This document shows positions 1 through 10,101 of a DNA stretch of 64,000 bases, in pieces. The notes beneath the pieces were generated by a model, which worked only from the letters and a program-made list of their open reading frames with translations, did no database searches and was not told the DNA's origin. Source of the DNA: Lichtheimia corymbifera B2541 (Eukaryota > Mucoromycota > Mucoromycetes > Mucorales > Lichtheimiaceae); NCBI GenBank assembly GCA_000697475.1, contig JNEU01001123.1, forward strand, positions 1-64,000, written 5' to 3'. Made by a program: the position numbers and the translations under genes. Positions within the stretch are counted from its first letter, which is position 1, and each line of letters starts with the position of its first letter.

Positions 1-256
1 GTCTAAACATTGGGCCTCTCTGGTTCTCCTGGTTCTTGAGCAATTGGGTCAATGCAGTCAAAATAGCCGTATTCATATCTTGTCCTTGTCCTTGTCCTTG
101 TCCTTGTCTTTGTTCTTGTTCAATGCCTTCCATAATAAACGGTTGTCGATTCGTAGCTTGAGATTCGTTGTCAGATAATTCAATGGGTTCTGGGTTCGGT
201 TCACGGTATTCTTGAAAAGCTCGGTTGTTCAAAGGGGATGGATGATTAAAAGCCAT
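1..256 (-). CDS. Gag-like protein of an LTR retrotransposon, N-terminal part
   Basis: An open frame starts at the ATG at 256 and runs off the left edge of the window (85 codons seen). The product is hydrophilic and Gln/Glu/Asn-rich, with a run of GQ dipeptides around residues 50-58 encoded by a tgtcct-type repeat at 83-113. It then has a short helix-like stretch (ILTALTQLLKNQENQ). No zinc knuckle or protease is in view, so the Gag call rests on context: a putative primer-binding site and an LTR lie immediately upstream. Low-complexity N-termini of this kind are common in Gag proteins of fungal Ty3-like elements. It could also be an unrelated host protein. Confidence is limited because the rest of the element is outside the window. 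Confidence 0.45.
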   Translation of the reverse strand, partial: MAFNHPSPLNNRAFQEYREPNPEPIELSDNESQATNRQPFIMEGIEQEQRQGQGQGQGQDMNTAILTALTQLLKNQENQRGPMFR

Positions 257-267
257 CAGCTACCAAT

Positions 268-712
268 TGTCGTTATCGTATGGCTGATTAGATCAGTGGC
301 CAATGATAATACTTTTGATATTGCTGTAATAAGTGATGATCTTTATTGCTAAGGATACTCATGATATATATAGGTTCAATGTTATAATTCTATGAATGAT
401 GTGGAAGGTGCTAGTAAAGGGCTTCTAGCAAATGCCAGCATCAAAAGGAAAAGGCTTCTAGAAAGAACGAGCAAAAGCTAGGTCACGTGGTCACATGACC
501 TACGACACGCTTCAGTATCTAACCTTCAGACTACTTTTGCTTAACTTTTTGAAAAGGTCACGTGATCATAAGCGCGCTGGTGGGATGCGAGGAGGTGACT
601 AGGCTACCTTTTGGCCATTGGTATTTGCTGTAGTAAGTTCAAACTATAGTATACCAAAAGACTAGTTACTCTGATGTTCTTTTCTCTTGAAGAACGATTT
701 TTACTGTTTACA
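268..712 (-). mobile_element. Candidate 5' LTR (U3-R-U5) with primer-binding site, minus-strand element
   Basis: Read on the minus strand, this segment ends in ..ACGACA at 268. Two bases later comes TGGTAGCTGATGG (253-265), which looks like a primer-binding site and overlaps the ATG of the gag-like frame. Inside are a TATA box (TATATATA, 365-372) and, about 20 bp downstream, AATAAA (342-347), the expected U3/R order. The outer end is uncertain; TGTAAACAG at 704-712 is the best candidate for a TG start. The second LTR is outside the window, so the ends cannot be confirmed by comparison. Confidence 0.45.
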
Positions 713-1404
713 AGATCTGATATAAAAAGAAGGGGAGGTGAGCTAACTATTTGTTCAAGACTCAATGTAGAAATGAGGCCCTTTATCCTCCTCTCTTTTT
801 CCCTTCATCACAAGATTTACAAGTTGATATACTTCTACAGTTCTGCATTTGCCATGTCATAACTCTTTCTATTATAATACAATCTCTCAAGTGCTCACAC
901 ACGACGAGATCCAACTCAGGAAGACAAAAAACCTCTTACACTATAGCAGCTGGTAAATGGCTGGCTGTCATGATTGACATGTGTCCTTGTGATTCCTTGT
1001 TTCAGACATATATTTCATATCATCTTTTCTTCGCTTTATTACTTCATTTCATCGTATATACTGTTATCCTTTTAGTATCATTGACATTCCTCATCACACA
1101 TATATATATACCTAGCCTTCATTCAGTAATAAACCTCAGTCAGTTATCTTCTTCTCTTATCGTATTCTCACATACATCTCTCTTGACTCATCTCTCTCTT
1201 TGTGTCCCATCACATTCTGCCCTTGTACTGCTGTCTCGACCAGTAGACACCCTTATCCTTCTTATTCTCATCCTGATTCCTGTTGGAAGGCACCTAGCAC
1301 GTTCCACGTTCCTGCTTCCTTCTCCATCCCAACCATATCCTCACACTGGCAACGCAATCTCGTGTTCGCTAGTAAGCCTTTAATCTAACATCATATACAA
1401 CTGC
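713..1404. other. No gene seen
   Basis: This stretch is pyrimidine-rich on the plus strand with scattered short open frames that show no recognisable domain and no convincing splice pattern. It separates the LTR from the repeat family that begins near 1405. Confidence 0.5.
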
Positions 1405-1771
1405 TAGGTTGAAAAGGACAACGAATACTCTACTGGGAGATACATCGAGTTGGAAAGTTTCTATCCTTTGGGCGTGCATTGTGCAAAGGTGGATGGATGG
1501 ACGTAAAGTGGCATTTGACAGCTGGAGCGAACTATACGCATGGCGTGAAAACACGGGGTAGGATGATGATGGTTGTACATAATTGACAGGTTGTAGGTGA
1601 TGATGATAAGCGTCCACGGAATAGCCTGTAGAGTACGGTGCCTGGATACACAATCGTTCAGGATGCTACATGAAGCATAATGGTCAAGTTGAGAATAAAG
1701 AGTCTTTTCCTACGAGTTGTATATATTCAAGTCTTACATCCAATATCCAAAGTAGTATCCAGATTCATTTG
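1405..1771 (+). repeat. Left flank module of the palindromic repeat family
   Basis: This segment matches 52468-52830 in the same orientation. Shared blocks include gggagataca, tttctatccttt, attgtgcaaagg, ggttgtaca, ttgacaggttg, ggaatagcctgt and caatcgttcaggat. In both places it lies directly before the arm module that starts with a gcaggttgctgcacgta-like sequence. The match marks the left border of the repeat family near 1405. No coding potential is conserved between the two copies. Confidence 0.7.
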
Positions 1772-2461
1772 TATTGAAAGCAGGTTGCTGCACGTAGATA
1801 AGGCTGCTTCCATATAATGGCTATGCGCTGTTCACGTAAAAAAAGGCTGTAAGGCAAGTTGCTGCAAGTAAACGACACTGTTCGAGACAATGGATTAAAG
1901 ACCTCGCTAATAGCAACTGCTGGAATGAATGCTGTTACGATTGATCGCGGTAGAGGAGTGTACAAGAGAAGGTGTAGTGTCAAGAAACGCGGCTGTTGTT
2001 GCAGTGGGGTGTGCATTCCATGGACTTGCCATTCAGTCAAAGGCAAACGGATCAAGACAGTTGTAGAATTGACATGATGGGTTGAAACAGGACAATCGTT
2101 CGCAGATATTAGTTGTACTTGAATGGGCAGCAATTGAGAATGGGAGGAAGAGGCAAGAAATGGGAGTGGAAGAGCTGGAAATTAAATAGATCAGACACTG
2201 TCAGACAAATTCATGAACACTGTAATTGATCCATGATCTTGAGATTGCATATCTCGAACCTAAAACTTTCACACAAGATGCTCCACGTCATGCTGATCAA
2301 CTTTGTCTTAATAAAGAACCCACACTTCACTTGAAAATTTCGAAAGGGAGAGCATAATGTGGGGTTTACTATGATGGCGGGAAATTGGGAAAGCGCCGGA
2401 TTTATGAAAAAGTCAATTAGTATGTAGTTTCTTGGGATTCCCCATCTCGCACTTGAAACAT

Positions 2462-3699
2462 GGTCAGAAGGTTCTCTCGCACATGCTGATCAACTCCATT
2501 CATTTAAAAACCGCATGGTTCATTATGAACATTTTGAATGCGAGCGAGCCCAAATGTAAGGGAAAAGTAGGGTCGGCGCTCCTGTTCCCCGAGATTGCCC
2601 ACCTCGAACCTGAAACTTTCACACAACATCCTTTCAACCACGCCGAGCAATTTCGTTCTCATAAATTCCCCAGAGTTCATTATGAAAACCTTGTATGTAG
2701 GAGAGACGACGAAGAGATGAAAAGATAAATAGGGTGTACGGCCGTGCGCGCCGATATTGCTGGTGGGGACGTCGAAACTTGGTCAGGAGGTTCTCTCGGG
2801 CATGCTGATCAACTCCATTCATTTAAAAACCGCATGGTTCATTATGAACATTTTGAATGCGAGCGAGCCCAAATGTAAGGGAAAAGTAGGGTCGGCGCTC
2901 CTGTTCCCCTGAAACTTTCACACAACATCCTTTCAACCACGCCGAGCAATTTCGTTCTCATAAATTCCCCAACCTTGTATGTAGGAGAGACGACGAAGAG
3001 ATGAAAAGATAAATAGGGTGTACGGCCGTGCGCGCCGATATTGCTGGTGGGGACGTCGAAACTTGGTCAGGAGGTTCTCTCGGGCATGCTGAACTCCATT
3101 CATTTAAAAACCGCATGGTTCATTATGAACATTTTGAATGCGAGCGAGCCCAAATGTAAGGGAAAAGTAGGGTCGGCGCTCCTGTTCCCCGAGATTGCCC
3201 ACCTCGAACCTGAAACTTTCACACAACATCCTTTCAACCACGCCGAGCAATTTCGTTCTCATAAATTCCCCAGAGTTCATTATGAAAACCTTGTATGTAG
3301 GAGAGACGACGAAGAGATGAAAAGATAAATAGGGTGTACGGCCGTGCGCGCCGATATTGCTGGTGGGGACGTCGAAACTTGGTCAGAAGGTTCTCTCGCA
3401 CATGCTGATCAACTCCATTCATTTAAAAACCGCATGGTTCATTATGAACATTTTGAATGCGAGCGAGCCCAAATGTAAGGGAAAAGTAGGGTCGGCGCTC
3501 CTGTTCCCCGAGATTGCCCACCTCGAACCTGAAACTTTCACACAACATCCTTTCAACCACGCCGAGCAATTTCGTTCTCATAAATTCCCCAGAGTTCATT
3601 ATGAAAACCTTGTATGTAGGAGAGACGACGAAGAGATGAAAAGATAAATAGGGTGTACGGCCGTGCGCGCCGATATTGCTGGTGGGGACGTCGAAACTT
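2462..3699 (+). repeat. Four tandem copies of a ~319-bp dimeric satellite unit
   Basis: Unit starts (ggtcag) are at 2462, 2781, 3065 and 3381, with a fifth partial start at 3700. Unit lengths are 319, 284, 316 and 319. Unit 2 lacks two short blocks, and unit 3 lacks three bases in gctgatcaactcc. Each unit is a dimer. Both halves follow the same plan: gaaactt, then a catgctgatcaact-like core, then ttcattatgaa, then a cg.gattgc...cctc-like tail, over about 155 and 165 bp. Start variants alternate: units 1 and 4 have gaaggttctctcgcac, while units 2, 3 and 5 have ggaggttctctcgggc. That pattern suggests unequal exchange rather than one round of copying. Confidence 0.9.
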
Positions 3700-3930
3700 G
3701 GTCAGGAGGTTCTCTCGGGCATGCTGATCAACATGGTTCTCATAAAGCCTCTACACATCATTATGGAGATTTGGAGAAACATACACCTTTATGTTTTTAC
3801 ATATGCTGTAAGTGTGATGCTATATAACAAGTGGTGTTTGTTCATTGTGAAGTAGGTTGGCCCTGATAGAGCGGGAGATGCGCAGGGGCGTGCTTGTGTA
3901 ACACAGCTCATTTGCATGATACTTCACAAT

Positions 3931-4694
3931 GAACAAAGACCGCTTTCATATAGCATCACGCTTACAGCATATGTAAAACATAAAGGTGACTGTATCTCAA
4001 AACTTTACAATGAAACGTGGGGCCTTCAATCGAACAAAGTTACGCGGAGGGGTCAAGTGCACCTTGTATAGAAGTTTCACGATCGTCGTGGCCAATCCCA
4101 AATTTCGCAATGTCACCACCAGCCAAAGTGGAATCGGGTCGACCTCTTGAATTTTTTTTCGACAAGGCTGGTGGTGACATTGGATGATTTTGAGAATGGC
4201 CACGACGATCGTGAAACTTGCACCCAAGGTGCGCTTCACGTCGACGAGCAACTTTGTTCGATTGAAGGCCCCACGTTTCATTGTAAAGTTTTGAGATACA
4301 GGCACATTTATGTTTTTACATATGCTATAAGCGTGATGCTATATGAAAGTGGTCTTTGCTCATTGTGAAGTAGGTTGACCCTGATAGAGCCGAAGATGCA
4401 GAGGGACGTGTTTGTGTAATACAGCTCATTTGCATGATACTTCATAATGAACAAACACCACTTGCCATATAGCACCATGCTTTTCAGCATATGCAAAAAC
4501 GAGAAAGTGCATTTATCTCAAAACTTTACAATGAAATGTGGGACCTTTCATAGAACAAATATTGCTCGTCGTGGTAGTGCGCACCTTGTCAATCACCTTT
4601 CACAATCACGCTTGCCAATCCTCGATACATTCACGTTTACGCTTTTATATATGCTGAAAAGCATGGTGCTATATGGCAAGTGGTGTTTGTTCAT
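3931..4694. repeat. Central nested hairpins of the palindrome
   Basis: Two smaller inverted repeats fill the centre. One pivots on a T-run near 4150-4160: the sequence from about 4000 (aaactttacaatgaaacgtgg) pairs with its reverse complement ending near 4300. The second pairs modules containing acatatgctgtaa, tgatgctatat, gtttgttcattgt and atttgcatgatact in both directions between 4310 and 4690. The arms of these inner hairpins are more diverged than the outer arms. The same T-run hairpin recurs at 54225-54520. Confidence 0.8.
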
Positions 4695-6030
4695 TATGAA
4701 GTATCATGCAAATGAGCTGTGTTACACAAGCACGCCCCTGCGCATCTCCCGCTCTATCAGGGCCAACCTACTTCACAATGAACAAACACCACTTGTTATA
4801 TAGCATCACACTTACAGCATATGTAAAAACATAAAGGTGTATGTTTCTCCAAATCTCCATAATGATGTGTAGAGGCTTCATGAGAACCATGTTGATCAGC
4901 ATGCCCGAGAGAACCTCCTGACCAAGTTTCGACGTCCCCACCAGCAATATCGGCGCGCACGGCCGTACACCCTATTTATCTTTTCATCTCTTCGTCGTCT
5001 CTCCTACATACAAGGTTTTCATAATGAACTCTGGGGAATTTATGAGAACGAAATTGCTCGGCGTGGTTGAAAGGATGTTGTGTGAAAGTTTCAGGTTCGA
5101 GGTGGGCAATCTCGGGGAACAGGAGCGCCGACCCTACTTTTCCCTTACATTTGGGCTCGCTCGCATTCAAAATGTTCATAATGAACCATGCGGTTTTTAA
5201 ATGAATGGAGTTGATCAGCATGTGCGAGAGAACCTTTTGACCATGATTCAAGTGCGAGATGGGGAATCCCAAGAAACTACATACTAATTGACTTTTTCAT
5301 AAATCCGGCGCTTTCCCAATTTCCCGCCATCATAGTAAACCCCACATTATGCTCTCCCTTTCGAAATTTTCAAGTGAAGTGTGGGTTCTTTATTAAGACA
5401 AAGTTGATCAGCATGACGTGGAGCATCTTGTGTGAAAGTTTTAGGTTCGAGATATGCAATCTCAAGATCATGGATCAATTACAGTGTTCATGAATTTGTC
5501 TGACAGTGTCTGATCTATTTAATTTCCAGCTCTTCCACTCCCATTTCTTGCCTCTTCCTCCCATTCTCAATTGCTGCCCATTCAAGTACAACTAATATCT
5601 GCGAACGATTGTCCTGTTTCAACCCATCATGTCAATTCTACAACTGTCTTGATCCGTTTGCCTTTGACTGAATGGCAAGTCCATGGAATGCACACCCCAC
5701 TGCAACAACAGCCGCGTTTCTTGACACTACACCTTCTCTTGTACACTCCTCTACCGCGATCAATCGTAACAGCATTCATTCCAGCAGTTGCTATTAGCGA
5801 GGTCTTTAATCCATTGTCCCAAGTTAATTGTAGCAACCTTGTCACTCTACAACAACACACGCTCCTCTGCCACAACCAACCCGTAACAGCAGCTGCCACC
5901 AGCAAGGTCTTTACTCCGTTTGTCTCAAGTTACTTGCAGCAGCATGCCTTCCTCCCTTTTTATACGTGAACAGCAAACATCCATTGTATAGAAGCAGCTT
6001 TATTTACGTGCAGCAATTCGGCTTTAATAC
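4695..6030 (-). repeat. Right arm of the palindrome, one satellite unit
   Basis: This is the reverse complement of the left arm. It carries a single ~319-bp unit (about 4920-5240) whose outer edge has the gcgagagaacc variant and whose inner edge has the cccgagagaacc variant, matching the two start types in the left arm. The outer portion (5570-5970) contains two copies of a ~100-bp submodule with gttgctattagcgaggtc-like sequence; the left arm keeps fewer. A 132-codon frame lies here (5571-5969), but its frame is not kept in the related copy at 55960-56280. Confidence 0.85.
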
Positions 6031-6470
6031 ATACCCATCCTTATGGGTGTCGCCATATTAGCTATCCCCCGCAATACAAGCAATTTTCGCCTGGTTGAGC
6101 TGCGATGTGACAATGACCAAGAAAGGATTGACCAACAGCCGGATGGAAAAGGACGCATATCAGCAGCGATCACATGGCTCTTTTCGTTATGATGGATGGA
6201 GATGCAATCAAGCACAGTGATGAGAACCCGTGGAATGTTGCTTTGGAGGTGCATTGTCAGCAAGAACGAAGGATCATATCACGTGGATACGACTGAAGAT
6301 GATGATGGATTGGATGGGATTGCCGAAATGGATTACACCTTGGCTAAATATGCTTTACAGCCATGGATACTACTGGAAGGCTCGAGTCAATGCATACAAC
6401 AACTATTTCCAACCATGGCTGAAGGATGTCTATGGCAGCAACAACCGAGAATACAATGACACAATTATCC
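6010..6470 (+). pseudogene. Decayed ORF fragment shared with 55490-55958
   Basis: This segment matches the minus strand of 55490-55958 over most of its length. Translated matches include QPDGKG.ISAAITWL and HVDT.ED.DGLD.I..(M/V)DY, followed by WILLE and CLW.QQ..RI. In both copies the reading frame is broken by stops and a frame change after AAITWL. The pattern suggests an old protein-coding sequence carried with the repeat family. I do not recognise the protein. In both places it adjoins the outer end of an arm module, in the same relative orientation. Confidence 0.45.
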
Positions 6471-7039
6471 CTGTTACCCTCTATGTGATTCACCCAGTAT
6501 ATTGTTCAATTTGTAATGCAGTTTCTTTGTCGTATTTACTTGGTAAACGTCCACACTACTGTACCTTATCGTCGACTTATTCATTGAATGAAAAATGGAT
6601 TGATTTGATATTTAAGAGGGTATCATTCGATCAGCTCATATGTGCAAGATGAGGATCACTTGATAGGTTTCTGGATTGAAAAGGAGGGGATAGATAGAAG
6701 TTAAAGATTAGAAAGCGAGGTTGGATCATTTGTATCATCATACGTATTTACACGATTGGTCGTTCATAGTGTGTTTCATTGTATGCCTGATCTCATTGTC
6801 GTGGGCGTTGTTGTGAGACTTAGGGTAGACCTATCATATCGATGGACATCTTTGGTGAATCACCTGCTCATATTTATACATTGGATGTAGCTATTACCCA
6901 TGGCACAATTTATAAAGTTTGCGCCGATAGTTTGCAAATAGTAAACGGATCCTTATGCATTCATATCTCATTCATTGTTATTGCCCCAAAGGAATTGAAA
7001 GGGGCATCAATGTCATTTACCAACTTAAGCATACAATAT
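6471..7039. other. No gene seen; 3' side of the velvet gene
   Basis: AT-rich sequence without a convincing coding frame. It lies between the repeat element and the 3' end of the minus-strand velvet gene and probably includes that gene's 3' UTR. Confidence 0.4.
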
Positions 7040-8501
7040 TTACAATAAAGAGTGACTAGACAGGTTGCGTTGATGAGCGAAGGGTATAAGCGGAGGTGGT
7101 AAAGTCCTATCATGAACCAGCAAGCCAATATGGTCATCCATGATTGCTTTCAATGGCGGTAGTTTACTTCCCCAACAACGGGAGGAATGAAGCATCAAAG
7201 GCGGTGCATAATGGTGGCTCGTAGGAAGGATATCAGGCGGTGGAGTTGTACCGGTGACGGATGTAGGAGGTGATGGAATGCCTGTGGCATGCTGCTGCTG
7301 CTGTTTCTTAAGTAAGGTTGTTTGCCATTTGCCAAAGTATGCATCATCATGCGTAGCATATGCTGGAAGAAAATTCCGTTCATGTTTGGATCGTTTATGC
7401 AACGTGATTGACTTGCTGTTAATAGCCGACGCTGGTGATGCATTGCGCGGTTGTTGGCAGTCAATGATTTGAAAACTGCGTTTCCTTGTAGTTGTCGTTT
7501 TTGCATTCTCACTATCATACAGCAAAAAGCATTTGGTATTAATACCTCTGTTGTATTTAAGGAAAGCAACAAGCTACATTCGATCACATACGCTTGACGA
7601 CGATATTCTTTTCGGATACGCATCTTGATGCCTTGGTTGTAGAGGCAGCGTGATAAGGTGGTTGGCTCTAGAGGACCTGGAAATCGCTTTGGCTCATACG
7701 CTGTGAAAGTATCGGAGAGCATGCTTTGTCGGTTTTGGACATTATCACTATTTTGGGTCCATTGTGTATCAGTCATGGATCCGCGCTATTCGCCACACCC
7801 TGTCCTTTACCCTTACCCAGCAATCTCAAAGAGACTAAAATGCAATCTATATTCTCCTTCTTTTTTGACAGCCAAATCAGTAAAGATGAAAAAGCCTGCA
7901 TCTGTATCGTCCAGGTCCCTGAGGCGATAGAGGGAGGAAGCGGTTGTCCCAACAAGGTATTGGTCAATTGGTAGTAGCTGTGTGGTGTCGTTGGCTGAAA
8001 CAATGTTCACCGCAACAAAATACAAAGGGCTTTGAAGGCATTGTCTATATAGGAAAAAGAATGAGTAAAGGGATAAAAATGGAAAGTTTCTCGAGGATTA
8101 TGTGTGAATGAACATTTTTACTTTGTTTGGGATGAAGAACAATTTAGCCATTCGAGCTGGAGAATTGGAGCTGGGTCAATTACATGCCGATAATCTTGCA
8201 AGTAATACGTGCAAACACATATGAGATGCCTCTTCAAGCAGTAACGAGTGGTATATAAATCCGCATACCATGATCATTGGTGATGCATGCTTTAGACTGC
8301 TGTGGTTGTTGTCTCAGGGTAAGCTTATATTGTCTACGAGAGCGACATATCAATATGTATTATCCCCTAAATGTTGATTGCCACCACATACCTGTTCTCT
8401 GGGAGATCCCCAAGGGAACTTGAGATAAACCGATAGGAGCAGCTGTCAGTTGAATTGCTATTGTTCTTACTGCTGCTTGCTGCAAAGTAATGCAAAGACA
8501 T
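7040..8501 (-). CDS. Velvet-domain transcription factor
   Basis: Six exons on the minus strand: 8501-8392, 8333-8269, 8194-8122, 8044-7817, 7747-7592 and 7547-7040 (379 aa). The velvet fold spans roughly residues 35-225. Diagnostic blocks are YKLTLRQQP, then IDPAPILQL, then LVGTTASSLYRL followed by FFIFTDLAVKKEG and LHFSLFEI, and finally KRFPGPLEPTTLS with QGIKMRIRK. This is the order seen in VosA, VelB and VeA proteins, which bind DNA as dimers and link development to secondary metabolism. The C-terminal ~150 residues are low-complexity and Pro/Ser-rich. Which velvet subfamily it belongs to cannot be settled here. Exon joins keep frame and restore the family motifs across four introns. A WOPR factor gene lies about 5.3 kb away on the same strand. 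Confidence 0.9.
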
Positions 8502-9424
8502 TATGTTGACAGCGATTTGCAAAAGAGAAAGAGTCAAATGAAAAGCACGGAAAGGAGAAAGGAAGGAATCAAGGAAAAGAGGTTAATCCATCACTACCTT
8601 TATTGGTGAAAATGGGATAATGGTTAAACCTTGGATCTATGCTAAACGCATCTTTCCAGAAAAGTGGGTCCGATTTTGTACATATTTACCATTAGCAGTA
8701 GCGATGCATCCTTGAACCTGATAAATCTAATACAACCAACACAGCGTCTTTGGGTATTACACACGTGCATCTCGGCTACAACCGACAAGGGTAGTTTGAT
8801 CGGAATCAGGTCGCACAGAGATCGTCTCTTCCTCGCTCATTCTTCTTTCAATCCATCATGGACGCAAAGAAGGAATGAGAGATACATTTGGGGATCGTCG
8901 ATGGTTACTACCGAGGGATGATGCTGGGACATCCAATGGCGGTGTTGATGGTTGCAGATTGGAGATATGCACGTAAGCGGTTGATCACTAATTTCGGATT
9001 GTTGTGTTACGAGAATGGTTCACTGGTTTGTAAGTCAACAGGAAAAACTTTGCGCAGTGGGAAAGCGGCTAATGACTAGATTTTATAAGACTACATCAAT
9101 TGGTGGTGACACATATCTATGATCCTCTATACAAAAGGGAGGGAGATGGACAAAGGGGCTGGGGTAATGCTATTAATGGACAACCCAGTTATCGTCAACA
9201 GCTGTGATATAGAAGAGGATCGACAAAAAAAGAGTGACACAATAACTTGGATCATGTGCGTGTGTGTGGTTTATGCATAGTGCTGACAACAAATGCTGGG
9301 GTGCAGAGGTGGTGGTGGTGGCTCCCTTCACCAATTCATGCCCGCCAAGTGCTACCGAAAGTGAACGAAAAAACAAGTTCAGACGCTTATCTTATTTCTC
9401 TCATTTCTCATTTGCATACGTGTC
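8502..9424. other. Shared upstream region of velvet and YjbQ genes
   Basis: Divergent intergenic region between the minus-strand velvet gene and the plus-strand YjbQ-family gene. Short open frames at 8664-9079 (+) and a 27-codon frame on the minus strand near 8840 show no known motif. Regulatory sites for both genes should lie here, but none could be named. Confidence 0.4.
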
Positions 9425-10101
9425 ATGTCCTGGTTTCAAAAGCAAGTTCGTCTCTCCCCTCGTCCAAGAGGTAAGTTGTTTTAAATATCCACACGCGGTC
9501 TTCCGCATGGAGCTCACGGTGCTTCATTCAGGCTGCCATCTTGTCCATGACGAGATTGTGAGCCAAGTGCCAGAGATTAGGCAGTTCAAAGTAGGCATGG
9601 CCAATGTCTTTTGTGAGTACCCATATCCTTTCTCACGATGTCTTTTTTATGTACAACTGACGCGTTTAAATAGTGCAACATACATCAGCCAGCCTTATGC
9701 TAAACGAGAATGCGGATCCCACAGTGCAGGCTGACATGTCCATGGGGTTAAACAAGATTGTTCCAGAAAACTGGCCTTATCAGCATGATTACGAAGGCTC
9801 GGATGATATGGTATATGATTCATGATAAAGAACTATCCGTTGGGTTACTCATCCTTATAATGTTATCTGTAGCCTGGCCATTTGAAGAGCGGCATTGTTG
9901 GTGTCTCACTCAATATCCCAATTACAAATGGAACCCTCAACACTGGTACTTGGCAAGGGTAAGTTGTTGATTTGGATATATAGGACGCGTGTATGTGTTT
10001 ATACAATGCTGATGAATACAAATAGGATTTACTTGTGCGAGCACAGAAACCATGGTGGATCTCGTCGTTGCGTGGTTACCATCCAAGGAGAGAAGAAATA
10101 G
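9425..10101 (+). CDS. YjbQ/UPF0047 family protein (secondary thiamine-phosphate synthase-like)
   Basis: Five exons: 9425-9470, 9532-9612, 9674-9810, 9873-9958 and 10026-10101 (141 aa), the usual length for the family. The product starts [16 protein letters not shown] and contains the conserved blocks [52 protein letters not shown] and [13 protein letters not shown]. The conserved His residues in HTSASL, HDYEG and GHLKSG fit the metal-binding site of this fold. Bacterial YjbQ can replace thiamine-phosphate synthase at low efficiency; the main role in eukaryotes is unclear. There is no targeting signal, so a cytosolic location is likely. Four short introns split a very small gene, and every splice restores a family motif, so the model is firm. 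Confidence 0.93.

Larger units (their letters stand above)
1772..6030. mobile_element. Large nested palindrome (foldback-like repeat element, non-coding)
   Basis: The sequence from about 1772 to 3930 reappears as its reverse complement at about 4695-6030. The inner parts are near-identical by eye, and the outer ~200 bp differ by an ~90-bp module. The left arm is longer because it holds four tandem copies of a 319-bp unit, against one in the right arm. The middle (3931-4694) contains further, more diverged inverted repeats. Open frames occur on both arms, but they are simply the two readings of the same repeats and show no known domain. No transposase is visible. No clear target-site duplication was found. 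A single-stranded DNA or RNA copy could fold into a kilobase-scale hairpin. Confidence 0.85.

Noticed and set aside
2432..3647. Repeated 95-98-codon frames on the plus strand, and matching ones at 4976-5272 on the minus strand
   Set aside because: They are the same satellite unit read in each copy; the frame is not kept in the diverged second element, and there is no known domain.
2462..3699. CRISPR-like array
   Set aside because: The repeats are long and contiguous with no unique spacers, and the genome is eukaryotic.
5080..5110. Sequence ggttcgaggtgggc in the satellite resembling a tRNA B box, suggesting a SINE
   Set aside because: The last bases do not fit the B-box consensus, no A box was found at the right distance, and there is no poly(A) tail.
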